A DNA stretch of 64,000 nt from Zygnema cylindricum (lineage: Eukaryota > Streptophyta > Zygnematophyceae > Zygnematales > Zygnemataceae): the NCBI GenBank assembly GCA_037447655.1, contig JBBHKE010003089.1:59412-123411 (forward strand). The letters are read 5' to 3'. Position numbers and translations under genes: made by a program. This document shows positions 47,158 to 58,834 of the stretch, piece after piece (positions within the stretch are counted from its first letter, which is position 1; each line of letters begins with the position of its first letter). The notes under the pieces are model-generated. The model had not been told where the DNA came from, made no database searches, and was given only the letters and a program-made list of their open reading frames with translations.

Positions 47158-48866
47158 CTAAAAATCATGAGTGTCTAAGGGTTATTAAGAACTCCTTGAC
47201 TCCGGATTTAGTAATGTCATACATAAGTGTTAAAAAGGCAGCTGAATTATGGAAGTGCTTAGAAAGTATGTATGCAAAGACTTCTTTATATCATTGGCTT
47301 AGTAGTGTTACCAAAATAGTTGAACACAAGTATGTAGGAGGTAGTATGGAGAAACACTGTATTGACTTACAAGTATTATTTGCAGAAAATGATTTGGCAG
47401 GAGGCAACTTTACAGATGCTCAACAAGCTATCTTGTTAATGAGAAGTCTACCTAAAGAATATAAGAATGCACTAGATCGATTGACTTTAATTGATAAAAA
47501 TGATTGGAGCGTAACTGTAGCTAGACGAGTTATTTTAGATGAAGAGGCTAATAGAAGGGTCTTATCAAGTGAAAGGAATATAAAGGAATCTAAGTCACAA
47601 TTTCAGAAATTTAAAAGTAATAGTGAGTTCGGAGATCGACCAAAGAATTGTTTTTACTGTAATGATTTAGGACATACCTTCAGGGTATGTCCATCGTATA
47701 AAAGTGCATGTGTTACAGGAAATTTCAGAGATGGATGGGACAACAACCTAGTTCGTACCCCAACAAGAAAGGAATCAAGTGCTTTCGTGAGTGAAGGACA
47801 AGACTCGACAGATGACAATAGGCATGCACCGTGTGTTGACGAATTTATTTATTTACCGACCTTTTGTGTTGTTCGGAATGAGGAGAAAGAGGTGACAGAA
47901 AAGGATCCGATTACTTTCAATATGTCTTATGACAGATTGGTGGGTGACATAAACTTACTAAAGGAAGGGGCAACTAGAATACGAGAAGTCGATAGAAGTG
48001 AAAGGCACATGGAAGCGGAAGAAACTGGAAAAATTATTATCACCGAAAACAGTAAGGAAACAGACGAGTGTGAAAAAGACTCGGGTTGTGTGACTTCTTC
48101 TTGTGATAAACTGGTGTATGAGAATAGCATAGAGGGAGAAGAGATTCATGAAGTAAGGGGAGTTAAAGAAGTAAACTTAAAATTGATTGAAGAATATTTC
48201 TTAGAAATAGAGAACACTAAAATACAAACAGAACTTAGAGAAAGAGAAGAAGTAAATGATCAGATAGGAAAGTGTGAATTGACACAAAATGGGGAATTAA
48301 CATCGGAAATGGAAAACACTGTGGGTTTAAAAATTATTGAAATCCAGGAAAAACCAAGGAAAAGTGTTCAGAAAATAAGGCTAAGGAAGATAGTTCATGA
48401 GGGCCGGAAAAATCATAACTTAAAAAAGAATCGTAGGAAGAGGAAAGTGAAGCTAACTGAAAAGAGGGTCAGACTGAAAATATTAAATACACATACACTT
48501 CAGAGAAGGTCCATATCTATGAAAAGAAACCAAAAATCAGTAAGAAAAACTACACTATATAGAGGTAGTAGGAACCATGGAAAATTTTTGAACAGATCAG
48601 ATAGTCATAAGAAACCAAGAAAGAGAGATAGATTGCGGAAAAACAGTTGGAGAACAAGCATGTTACGAAATCGATCACACCGAAGAACAGAACCGGAAAC
48701 AGTGAGGGGATGTGTAACGGGAAAATGGGAAGACTTGAATGAATTTACAGGAAATTTCATGAGAATTTGGTGTAGTAGCGTCAGTAACATACATCTAAGG
48801 AAATGGATGGCGTGGAAGTATTTAACCGGAGAGAATGTGAAACAATTGTTCGATAAAAGTGTGTAG
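47158..48866 (+). CDS. Copia-3 Gag with long charged C-terminal extension (5' partial)
   Basis: An open frame of ~569 codons runs from the satellite border to TAG at 48864; no ATG belongs to its true start, which is lost. It begins at a point equal to residue ~50 of Copia-2 Gag (KNHECLRVIKNSLTPDLVMS). The UBN2-like part runs to about 47600 (KKAAELWKCLESMY, HKYVGGSM, ILLMRSLPKEYK, VILDEEAN). An intact zinc knuckle CFYCNDLGHTFRVC is at 47649-47690. The remaining ~390 residues are first acidic (Glu-rich, 47800-48350), then strongly basic (Lys/Arg-rich, 48350-48700), with no protease signature. It is free of stops although Copia-1 and Copia-2 are riddled with them. I do not recognise the extension; it could be a divergent nucleic-acid-binding tail, or a fused unknown frame. 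Confidence 0.8.
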
Positions 48867-49355
48867 GTGGTTGATTTTCGGCAAATTTGATAACATGGCA
48901 GAGTGCAAAAAAAGCAGTGGAGAATCATCAGAAGAAGTTCGCGTCGCGAACAGCGACGCAGCATAGCGGCGCAGCGAAATGAGTGGTGACGTATGACACT
49001 TACACGCTGATTATTTTATTCCATGTGCAGGCCACTAAATATTTAGAGGTTATGCATTTATGGCGTAAGGCAGGCCACTAAATATTCAGAGGTTATGCAT
49101 TTATGGCGTAAGGGAAGCTATTACAGGACACTTCTTGCAAGAAGGCAACAAGCGACTGGGAATTGGCAGAGGGCAGCAAAAGCAATGGCGACGTCGGCAA
49201 AGCACTGGTGATGTGTTATTCTTGCTAAATTTATTGTTTTACTTAACGTTTTTGAATCATTAGTAGTGGAGGTTGATAGAGAATTTTTAATCTCTAAATA
49301 TTCTACATTCTTCATTTTGTTTGTATTTCCATTAGGGTAGAAATATCTGCATGGA

Positions 49356-49412
49356 CTACTGAGTCTAAAGCTTTAGGGGAGTGTTGAAATTGAAAGCTTT
49401 AGTTCTCAGTAG
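49356..49412 (+). promoter_or_regulatory. PPT/LTR-junction hairpin, Copia-3 first copy
   Basis: PPT TTAGGGGAG (49373-49381) and LTR start TGTTGAAATTG (49382) are enclosed by CTACTGAGTCTAAAGCTTT (49356-49374) and AAAGCTTTAGTTCTCAGTAG (49393-49412). Eighteen positions pair, with a small internal mismatch. Confidence 0.75.
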
Positions 49413-51010
49413 ATGAGGCTATGAGGAGGAAGTTAAGAGTGAAAGGAGCAGCTGCTAGAGCTGCGGTGTCAAATTAGCGTAGCGTAGCAGCAGAGCAATC
49501 CACGCTGCATTTTGAATTCATACTGCGCTACGATGTCAAATTAGCGCAGCGTAGCAGCAGAGCAGTCCACGCTGCATTTTGTATTCATACTACGCTGCGA
49601 TGTCAAACTAGCGCAGCGTTGCAGCATAGCAGTACACGCTGCATTTTGTATTCATACTGCGCTGCATATTTTTTTGGATGCACGAAACTAAATTTTCGGG
49701 GGAGTGTTGTTTTGAAAAGTCAGTTTCGTGCGTAACTGCTAATTAGATTTAATATGGAGGTTTGAATAGATTCACGGATTGGGGGAGCGAACGGATTGAT
49801 AATTAGAGTTACGTAAAAGACTCATTGAGTGGTGTGAACAAGCAATGACAAATGGACGGCGGATCGCGAAGCGATCCGATGTAAAATAAACGGATTGTTA
49901 AAATAGGCGCCGCCGGTACGGAGCAGCTGCGACGCAGTTAAGTCAACGCAGTTGCGGCTACTTTTATGATCCGTACGGAAAGCGCAGCCAGCGCAACTAG
50001 CGTAGCTACGGACAATATGAATAGGATAGATTTTAAGTTAAAAGATAGTGGTAGCTTAGTGGTTACTTAGTGGTAGCTCAGTTTCTCACATACGAAGAGT
50101 ACGGTGTAAATATTATGTACAACAGAGGTTTGCCCTTTTGACTAGTTAGGTTATTAGAGTAGATACAGTACGGCTGGTATGCCTCCGTACTCTGAGTATA
50201 ACTTGCAGGACTTAGATTATTTTCTGTATCGCAGTCAAGTTAATCAAAGCTATGGCAGACTGTTTTCTGCATCTTTGACCTGTTGGTGTGATCACTCTGA
50301 TTGGTGCTTTCATGTGAAACTTTGTGGAGTTATTCTATGATATAGAATCTATATGTGTGTGAAGTTTCATTGTATTCCAGTATCTCTGTAATATTTTGTG
50401 ATCAGTCTAAGTGGCTAGTTTGTGAAGCTGTCAGCTACATTTGGGAAACTCTGGAGCTTATATCTTCTAGATGCCTTGGTGGATTTGGCTGTAACTTTGA
50501 GAGTTTACAGTGTATATGATATACTGCATATTGGTGCAGTTTGAGATCATTTTGGTTATTGTGCAGTAATCTGTGTCGTCTGAAACACAGCTGTTTTTGA
50601 GGTAGTCTGTGGGTGTTTCCGTGAGTAATCCATGGCTGAAATAGGCTATGGACAACAGAAACGTCCTTGCAGTGTGCACAGTCAGCTATGGACAGACTTC
50701 GTAGCTACGCTAAGTTCTGCTTGTCTTACCTTGTTGTCTCTTAGTGCAGAGTAGCGAGTATGTAGGCAACAGTGTACATGTGGAGAGTATTGTATCTTAC
50801 ATGATTTAATCTTAGAGGATTAATCTTAGAGTAAGAGAGATTATTTAAAGAAGAGAGAGAAGAGAGATGATGTAAAGAGGCTTCGGCCAAGAACAATTTT
50901 AAATCTTTTTGGCTGAATATTCCTCTTGTTTATTATGAGCTTACGCTGTGTAATGATTTATGCTATATGAATTTATTTGAGTGAATGTCTTTTGCTCAAG
51001 ATCCTACACA
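49382..51010 (+). repeat. Copia-3 3' LTR region with two LTR starts
   Basis: A first LTR start at 49382 follows the PPT. A second PPT (CGGGGGAG, 49697-49704) and start (TGTTGTTTTGAAAAG, 49705) follow 323 bp later. Between them lie three ~72-bp tandem repeats with GCAGCGTAGCAGCAGAGC (49466-49665). GTGGTAGCTTAGTGG repeats (50049-50080) match the solo LTR at 43575-44291. I place the LTR end at ACACA (51006-51010), because an ATG at 50984 (MSFAQDPT) is then in the same phase to the LTR end as in the other LTRs. No target duplication can be tested because the 5' end is lost. Confidence 0.55.
49680..49731 (+). promoter_or_regulatory. PPT/LTR-junction hairpin, Copia-3 second copy
   Basis: GCACGAAACT (49680-49689) pairs with AGTTTCGTGC (49722-49731); adjacent AAATTTTC / GAAAAGTC add further pairs. 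PPT and TGTTG start are in the loop. Confidence 0.7.
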
Positions 51011-53640
51011 ATGCGCTCGCTCACTCTGAATTTTTTTTGTCACTTGAGCTCAATAAGATAAACTTACTTGTTGACGCAATCGCTGCCCAGAAATCTTAAA
51101 CTATATTAGAAAATGTCTTTAAAAAAGACAATTTCTCATATATCTTTTTTCTGTGTTGCAGCTTTGCAAGTTGCATGAAACTTTTAAATGAGTCCATGTA
51201 AAAAAAACCTATTAGTGCTCATTTGTTCATCATCAATTTTTAACTGATAGATTTCTCATCATCATTAAGATCAAGTTACTCAGGGCAATCTTAGCCAGCG
51301 TGCGTGCCATGTACACATAATTATTTGCCCTTTTAATTTCTTCTCTGTTTTTAATTCCGTTTTTGAATTGACGCCTCGCCTGTTTCGTGGTGAAACAAAA
51401 CGGGCTTTTCTTTTGTCTAAATCTAGCGATCATATTTCATTCTTTCGTGCTAAGAACAAAAAAAACTTTTCTTTTGTCCAAATTTAGCGATCATATTTCA
51501 TTCTTTTGTGCTAACAAAAGATAGTTGAACAAAATCCTAATCTTTAATCAATTTCATCACTTCAATAAAGAGACTAGCCTTGTCCCTAGCTACTTTTCTT
51601 ATCTTCAATAAAGAACGACAACGAGAAAGTGGTCTCAACAGAAGTGCTCGCTTCCTACCTTGGTGATTTTATGGAATGTCACCCATGTCATCACTACGGG
51701 CCTTGCTCCACTCCGGCCAAATACCACCTACCGCGTATTCGGCTTATTCATCTTGGTACAACATAAACCTAATGTTATCGTTTAGACCAGAGGCGCGTAC
51801 GTCAAATTTGAGAACGAGACTCATGTCATCAGCCACGATCGTATTTCTATCATACAATACTTATGGTATGAATATTCTTTCAAATGTGAAAGAATTTAAT
51901 TATCGGGGCCTAATGCAACATAATCTATTCACATGTGAAAGAATCTGATCATTCAATCCTAATGCAAAATTTGATCATGCACTCACTACATCTTCCTCTT
52001 TTCATCCAATAAGGGCAAACACTGTGTTGTCCTCAAATCACGGTGGTATGTCTTATTGTACCTTCATTTTGAACCACCTGGTTTTGCCTTTACATTTGAT
52101 TCTGATGCTTTGCATCAAATTGTTTACTTAGTTTCGTCTCACCGTTGTCCTAAAAAAATGTATCAGGGTGATGACAGTGCACTAACTTTTTATCGCACCG
52201 GCCAGGTTCAATTGAACCATCCATTAGGTACCTCCAAGGCCGAAATCAATGAAATCTTTTACGTTGGAGATTTTAGAGTATACTGTCAACCCTACACTAG
52301 GCATCAATTTGATGTAGAACCATTTTTAAACAATGATTACACAATTGTAGAGCTTGGCTACACTAAAACCCTTTGTATAATTTATAATACTAAAATCCAA
52401 AAGCTCATGCCAAACTTGCCTCTTCTAGAGTTTGGCTACAACTAGAACCATGGATACCATTTACATTTATTATAATCTAAGAGCTCATGCCACTCTTGCT
52501 TTGGTTTTAAAAAATGATGAATATACGTCATGACTATTTCGCCCAGCTAATTTGAAAGGTGTCGAAGGCATATTTGCTTTGTCTTTTTTTTCGGAAAATG
52601 CTTTGTCTTTAGACTCCCCATTATCGTGTTTTAATCAGACTTATATGGTCCCATGCAGATTCCTACTCTTGGTAAACTCGTGTACTTCATTTCGTCAATG
52701 ACTTTATTGACATTATAAAAAAATAAAGTTTATGTTTTCTCCAAATATCTAAGGCTATTTGTGGAAATAAATTGTTAGGTATACATATAATGTTGATATA
52801 GTATACACGTACATATTTATATATAGATACATATATGAGTGTGTGTGTGTGAGTTAAAACCTGTTAATGACGGAAAAAATATTTCTCCCACGAATCATCC
52901 TCCTACGTATTTTGAATGCTTTCGCTGATGATTATTGATTGAAATGATCCTTGTTCTATCAATTCGTACTTCTTTTTTGGCCTATTGCCTCAGAAAATTC
53001 TCCACCTTGAGATTTCTCTCTGTCCCTTAATGTACAAAAGTCGCCCCACAACGCTGACATTTTCCCAATGTTTTTTAATGTACACTAAACGACCTAATCT
53101 TGTACTAATCGACCACTCATAATTCAAACGTGAACTAAATTAGTTCTACAAAATTTGCAGGTAGTTTCACAAACAAGATAAAAAAAATGTTTATTGATGA
53201 AATCAAGATTACACAACGGTTTCCAACATTCATTTAGCTTGGCTTTTTTTTACCGTGCTTTGCACAATCATCAAAGATAGGGGAAGAGCATCTACATCCT
53301 GGACACCCCGATTTTGAGTATTTATATTTGGATCTAATAATATTTGTACCGTCAAACCATTTCAGTAGGCAAAACTTGAAGGGTCTTCACATAATGCAAA
53401 AAAAAAAAATCATGAGGTGCAAAAGACTCTAATTATGGTTTGAGATATAAATTCTTCAGTTGTAGCAGTCTACAATCGACACAATTTCCATGTAAAAATG
53501 ACCTTTGTAAACAGTCACAAGTTTCATACGATGACCACCATAACAAGTGTTGTACATTATTAACATGTTATCACACGTGTTATAGGCAGTTGTCTCAATC
53601 ACAACACACAGGACAAGGAAACTTACAGTGTGAGGCGGTT
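51011..53640. other. No recognised gene; several short tandem duplications
   Basis: Duplicated blocks: ~70 bp with CTTTTCTTTTGTC and AGCGATCATATTTCATTC (51408-51520), ~49 bp with ATGTGAAAGAAT (51876-51973), and ~65 bp with GGCTACA and AAGCTCATGCCA (52349-52490). An open frame at 52059-52445 (~129 codons, begins TTG, no upstream ATG) codes for a protein piece I do not recognise; it ends inside the 65-bp duplication. A Cys-rich open frame at 53440-53658 (about nine Cys in 72 codons) could be an exon of a secreted protein but has no clear splice sites. (GT)n occurs near 52840. Confidence 0.4.
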
Positions 53641-53729
53641 TATAAAGGCTCAGGTTGAAAAAACACTGTCACATTCAGAATGTTCCAACATTTACGTAAA
53701 GGGCAGATTCAGGAGCTATATGCACTTAC

Positions 53730-54467
53730 AAATATATCAACTGCGTCAAATTTCCAATACTTTCTGGAATAGAGCCACTTAAAATATTGTCGCCCAGATC
53801 CCTGGCAATTGGCCGTTCCCACAGTAAAGAAACGGCATGCAATTTTTCAGACTTTTAGATATCGAAACATATGTAATAAAATGTAGAATTTATTCAACTT
53901 TTATGTCTGAGCTGCCCAACCTGTTGAGATAGAGGACGAATCGGAGAATTTACCAAAGACAAACATTGAATATTCAATGTAGTTGTTTTTCTTACAAATC
54001 AAAAATATGAATGCTCATTTGAGAAAACCATCTTCAAAAATATTACAAATTAGCTTTGAGAATTATACGGGCTTGTTTACAATTATCAATTCAAAATTGC
54101 GTCAAAATTGCGATACTTTTTGGAATAGGACCCTTTAACTCATTCTGGCCAAAGACATTGCCATCTCCAAAAAAAAAAAAACCAATATGAGCTTTTCGTG
54201 AAAATCAATCCAGTCATTTAACTAAAACGAGAGATTTTCTTCACAGAAACTTCCAACGACACATTTTACATTACGTCTCCAAAAGTCTAACCAACAAAAG
54301 GCTTGAAATTTTGAATTGGACTTAACATCAACCAAAACAACACTATGGAAAACAAAAGGAAGAAGAAATTGAAAAAGACATGTAAGGAGACATACAAAAT
54401 CCTCAAGTTTGTCAGATTTCCGATTGTTGATGGTATTGGCCCTGCGAAACTTTCCCCACTTAAAACA
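53730..54467 (-). pseudogene. LRR receptor-like gene remnant, repeated 72-nt exons
   Basis: Two exons are exactly 72 nt. 54467-54396 lies between TTTTGCAG and GTATGT and encodes SFAGPIPSTIGNLTNLRI. 53801-53730 lies between TTGCCAG and GTAAGT and encodes DLGDNILSGSIPESIGNLTQ. Both carry one base before and two after 23 codons, so splicing preserves frame, as in plant LRR receptor kinases where each exon is one LRR. Between them are two decayed LRRs: 54171-54088 (NELKGPIPKSI, then a stop, no proper donor) and ~53975-53905 (frame-shifted). No kinase domain is in the window. A functional gene skipping the decayed exons is possible but less likely. LRRs of this type mediate extracellular ligand binding. 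Confidence 0.8.
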
Positions 54468-55311
54468 CTGCAAAAGACAACGACCACATAGCCTCCTGTC
54501 ATCTACAACCGCCAGAATTGTTAGGATCATATTTGCGTTTTATTTTCATACCTCATGGTTCAACAAAAAAAAAAAAAACCAAATACATACAGCAGAAACA
54601 AATGTCCTGAAAGTAAAGGGTTGACAATCCGAAACCATACTTAGCAGTAACAACGACGTCAATGAGGATTTTGGGTTTCTTTAAGGTTTCAGAAACGGCA
54701 TTTGAAAGTACGATTGTAAGGAGGATGAGAAGTTAAAAAGAACACGTAAACCTGAGAGAAGGCAATTGACAGATTTTCATATGGATGCCTACTGAGTTAA
54801 CCCTAAAATTTAAAACCCTAAAATTCAACAAACAGAGAAGAAGATGCAGACTATTCCCATGGTTGGTTATCTGTCTATGAATCTTAGAAGTTACTGGTCA
54901 TTGTGACTTGCCTGCCAAACGTGACTTGCCTGCCAAACGAGCAGCTTTAGTTTCTTCAGTTTCAGTCAAGCGATACCGTCCCCATGTCAAGTTGTAAATA
55001 CAACGAGAAACAAAATAGGTATTTTTTTATTCTGGGGCCACATGAAGCAGCATTGTTTTTATAAGTGAATGCAAAAGCTATATAGTATAACATGTAGAAA
55101 GATATACATCATAGATTTGTAATATATGAAGCCCATATTGGGTATCGACAAATCCTTACCGATATACAACCCTAGTATTTTGAAGCAAATTTAAAAAAGT
55201 ACAAGACAAATCAGCGTGTACGATTTACTTAGTCTCATATGTAGCGTTAGTACCATAGATGTTTCATTCGTACGGATTTAGACATTTTTACGAAATTTCG
55301 TTATTTTTTTT
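54468..55311. other. No clear gene
   Basis: Probable upstream sequence of the LRR remnant. A minus-strand hydrophobic stretch near 54760-54640 could be a signal-peptide exon (LLILLTIVLSNAV) but I cannot confirm a start codon. A 17-bp direct repeat (GTGACTTGCCTGCCAAA) lies at 54904-54937. Confidence 0.35.
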
Positions 55312-55788
55312 CATAGTTGTTCAAATCGCACGATTTTTTCCTTTTTTCCGATTAAAACGTATAACTACTTTTGAATAAATCGTAAAAAAACGCGATGTAC
55401 TTTCTGTCCGGTAAACTGGACGGCTAATTCACGGCAACTGTACGGTATTTTACGATAGCTGTACGGTTCTGCACGGCGAATGTACGGTGTTTGACGAAAA
55501 GATACGTTACACTTCGTAGTACTTTCTGTCCGGTAAACTGAACAGAAATTTTGCGGGAATGTACGGAATTGTACCAAAAATGTACGGACTATCACGAAAA
55601 GATACGGAAAATGTACGAAAATGGTACAAACTGCGGTATATGTGAAATTTATTTTGTTAACATGTACGGAATAGTACGGACGAAAATTCATTAACTATTT
55701 TTACTATTTTTTCAAAAGGTTCAATGCGTTTGTTACGTATAATTCGTCGCGATTAAATCGTTCGCACTAAACGCCGTGAACAACTATG
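55312..55788. mobile_element. hAT-type MITE, family 2, copy 1
   Basis: CATAGTTGTTC at one end and GAACAACTATG at the other (477 bp), with eight Ts on each side as an uninformative but consistent 8-bp duplication. The inside is packed with TGTACGGA / TACGGT repeats, likely transposase-binding sites. A minus-strand frame through it is not a gene. Same family as 56755-57219. Confidence 0.8.
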
Positions 55789-55890
55789 TTTTTTTTGGAT
55801 TTTGAATCTTTCGTTAAATGCATATACTTTTCGTACGAAAAAACGTACGGATTCAATGTACGAACAATTTCAAAAAAAGGGTTGAAAGTA

Positions 55891-56542
55891 CACCGTGAAT
55901 CGCTTTTAGAGTTAAAAAATAATTAGTGTAAAAATATTTTGAGTGTTACCAACTCTATTTGGGGTTTAAAGGCTTAACTTGAACAAAATTAACAATAGTT
56001 TATACACCTAACACTAATTTCGATGTAGACGCGATAGTCTATGTTCACATATTTGACGCTTTAACATGTGAGAACAGGTTCTATTAATCAAATCTGAGTA
56101 CGCTTTTCCGTGGCGACGCACTCAATTTCCCCTGTCGACGCCTTTTATCTGACACTTATTTTGTACAACCGTATGAAGTAAGGAGCAGTTTTAGTACGGA
56201 ATAACACATTTCGTACATTGCACTTTTTAAAAACAATCGAAATTAGAGTAACTAACGCTAATTTAACAGTGCCTATAGTCTATGTTCACATGTTCGACAC
56301 TTGAACATGTGTGAACAGGGCCCTCGCGATTTTCCTTCGTCTTTATAACTTGAATCAAATCTGAGTACGCTAAATCGTGGCGACGCACTCGATTTACCCT
56401 GTCGACACCTATAAATGACACTTATTTGGTACGTCTGTACAAAAATAAGAGAAGTATTAGTACGGAAAAAAAATATTTTGTACATTGCACTTTTTAAAAA
56501 CAGTTGAAATTATGGTCATTAACTCTAATTAAACAGTGCGTG
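55891..56542. mobile_element. TA-flanked MITE with internal 245-bp tandem duplication
   Basis: Begins CACCGTGAATCGC after TA and ends GTGCGTG before TA. The block starting TAGTCTATGTTCACAT is present twice in tandem (~56032 and ~56277), each with GAGTACGCT, GGCGACGCACTC and TTTTGTACATT(G)CAC landmarks. Its termini resemble those of the foldback MITE at 5005-5462 and of 58300-58832. Confidence 0.65.
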
Positions 56543-56565
56543 TATTAACGTGAAAAAATATTGTT

Positions 56566-56734
56566 TGATTAAGTTGTAGTAGTATTTTTTATTAAATGTT
56601 TTTCTGTTTTATCTTTTATGATAAAGTCAAAGTAGGTCAACGCATTTAAAAACTTTTGAATTTTGTTTCATGCGCATATTCGTTATTTTTTGGGCATTTC
56701 ATGCGTGCGTTTTATGCACATGAGACATCTATGA
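56566..56734 (+). repeat. Dispersed repeat copy (shared with 6.17 kb)
   Basis: Same ordered blocks as 6166-6352, including TTTCATGCGCATATTCG and ATGAGACATCTATGAA. It sits between two MITEs, as does the other copy. Confidence 0.75.
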
Positions 56735-56754
56735 AAAAACTCCTTGATTTGATG

Positions 56755-57219
56755 CAAAGTTGTTCAAATCGCGCGATTTTTTCATTTTTTTCGATTTTTA
56801 CGCATTATTAGTGACTGTTAAAAAATCGCAAAAAAACGCGATGTAATTTCTGTCCGCGGAATAGACAATTTACGCGAACTGTATGGAATTTTACGGTAAC
56901 TGTACGGTTCTGTACGAGAAATAAACGGAATTGACGAAAAGATACGTTGCATTTCCTAGTACTCTCTGTCCGGTAAACTGAACAGAAATTTTACAAAAAT
57001 GTACGAAATTGTACCAGAAATGTACGGACTAATACGAAAAGAGACGTAAATTGTACGAAAATGTACAAACTGCGGTACATGTAAAACTCAATTTTATTCA
57101 CATGTACGAAATAGTACGGATTTACAATCACTAACGATTTTCTCAAATCAACCTCTCCGATTTTTTGCGTATTATTCGCGTATTTGAATCGTGAGTAAAA
57201 TACGATTTGAACAACTATG
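56755..57219. mobile_element. hAT-type MITE, family 2, copy 2
   Basis: CAAAGTTGTTCAAATCG at one end, CGATTTGAACAACTATG at the other, flanked by ATTTGATG on both sides (56747-56754, 57220-57227): a perfect 8-bp duplication. It shares the subterminal TACGG repeats with copy 1. Confidence 0.9.
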
Positions 57220-57227
57220 ATTTGATG

Positions 57228-58299
57228 TTTAACGGGGGTGGGCCGAACCTTTCCTAAAGTTGTGCGTTCACACTTAACGTGCATCGCTGTTAATTTTTTT
57301 TTTGACTTTTCTTGCCTAAATCTCTATTTTCTAGTTGCACACCTAGAAGACAAACAATCGACGGTTACAGATCAGTGTCCTCACAATGAAAATTGAAACA
57401 CGTTGACTGAAGTGGCTAAAAAAACATCAAAGCTTCATAAAGTGATGTCTATTGAACAGGATGCTGATAATCGATATGTACTATTCATCTCGAAATCATT
57501 GTATCGAACCGATAGTTCATACGGAAAATTGAGATACAATTTTCCATATTGTACATTAACAACCTAAATGTACGTTTTGTACATATCGTACATTTCATAC
57601 ATTATGTACACCTTTCCGTGTATCGCTATTAGAGTTAATGTTTTTTTCGTCTCTTAAAACATCTCTTATCCGTACACACAAGTCGGATTGTAGATCTGAC
57701 GGTTGCGTTTGAAAGGCAAAATTCTCAGCTTTCAAATTAACTCTCCTCGCGGAGGTCGATACGTGGTTATATTGAATTTTGTACTTGCCGATGTAGATTA
57801 ACCATAGTTCAAAAGTAGGCGTTTTATGGTAGGCCTTTGGTGGGCGCAAGTTGTGTTATGGGCTTTTCATGTGATCTTCTTAGATCGCTACTTTGATCAT
57901 TGACCGTCCGATGACATTTAATTCTCTATCGAACGATGTGCAACTCAACCCTATTACTTTTTTTTTCATTTTGCGACCAATACAATATGGGTCTTAAGGT
58001 CATATTGTATGTTTTGCATACAATAGGCATATTGTATGGGCCTACTTTCACCTACTTTTGAACTATGAGATTAACTCTCCGCGCGAAATTTCGTACGCTC
58101 GTGATGTAGATTAACTCTCCCCCAAAATGTACTTCCATTTTAAAATATTTATGTTTTTAAACGCACGGAAATATGACATCTACTAACACTTCTAACGACA
58201 TTTTGTACGCTCGAACGTACATGAGTATTAATACATGTACACTCAAACTAAAATTAATTTAATAAAGCATATAAAATACATGTTTTATTTTCAAACTTA
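57228..58299. other. No gene; repeat-like intergenic DNA
   Basis: AT-rich with scattered TGTAC(A/G) words. A terminus-like CGTGTATCGCTATTAGAGTTAA piece near 57616 suggests a further, degraded TA-type MITE. Frames here are short and unconserved. Confidence 0.4.
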
Positions 58300-58832
58300 C
58301 AACGTGAATTGCTATTAGTGTTCAAAAATAATTCGTGTGAAGGAACAATTAATGTTATTAACCCTATTTAATGTTCAAGGGCCTAATGCCAACAAAACAA
58401 TAACGCTAATTTATACATCTAACACTAATTTCGATACATGTTCCTTTAGTGTAGCCGCTATAGGTTGTGTTCACATATTTGACTTTGACCATGTGAGAAC
58501 AAGTTGGCCTTATGTTTTCCCGTCTTTATTACTGTAATCAAATTTGAGGGTGCTTTCTCGTGACAGCACCACTCATTTTCTCGTCTCGACATCGTAATTT
58601 AACACTTTTTCTGTAGAATTGTACTTAAAAACATAAAAAAATAGTATGGATTGGCACGTTTTATACACTAAACTATTTCAAAATTGCCCAAATTATAGTC
58701 ATTGGCATAAATTACACCGTACATATATTAGCATAAAGAAAAAAATATAATTATTCATTATATTTTGGGTTCGTGGGTCTGAGTTTGGGAGCATCAAATT
58801 AATGTTAATGACAGTAATAGTAATTCACGGTG
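58300..58832. mobile_element. TA-flanked MITE, second copy
   Basis: Starts CAACGTGAATTGCTATTAG, ends CTAATAG-like AGTAATTCACGGTG, with TA at 58298-58299 and 58833-58834 (533 bp). Its interior matches 55891-56275 (TTATACATCTAACACTAATTTCGAT, trimmed here, then TGTTCACATATTTGAC), with only one copy of the 245-bp block. Confidence 0.75.
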
Positions 58833-58834
58833 TA

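Larger units (their letters stand above)
47158..51010 (+). mobile_element. Copia-3, 5'-truncated, gag-bearing Copia relative
   Basis: Gag sequence joins the satellite directly, then non-coding DNA (48867-49371, including a 43-bp tandem pair at 49028-49112), PPT and an LTR-like region to ~51010. No protease, integrase or RT is visible, so this is either a gag-only non-autonomous element or one with pol deleted. Confidence 0.8.

Noticed and set aside
47196-47198. Start codon of the Copia-3 Gag
   Set aside because: The codon is TTG and the frame is open upstream to the satellite border with Gag homology, so the true start is lost.
52059-52445. Real gene of ~129 codons
   Set aside because: No ATG, no splice signals, ends in a local duplication, no recognisable motif; kept only as an unassigned open frame.
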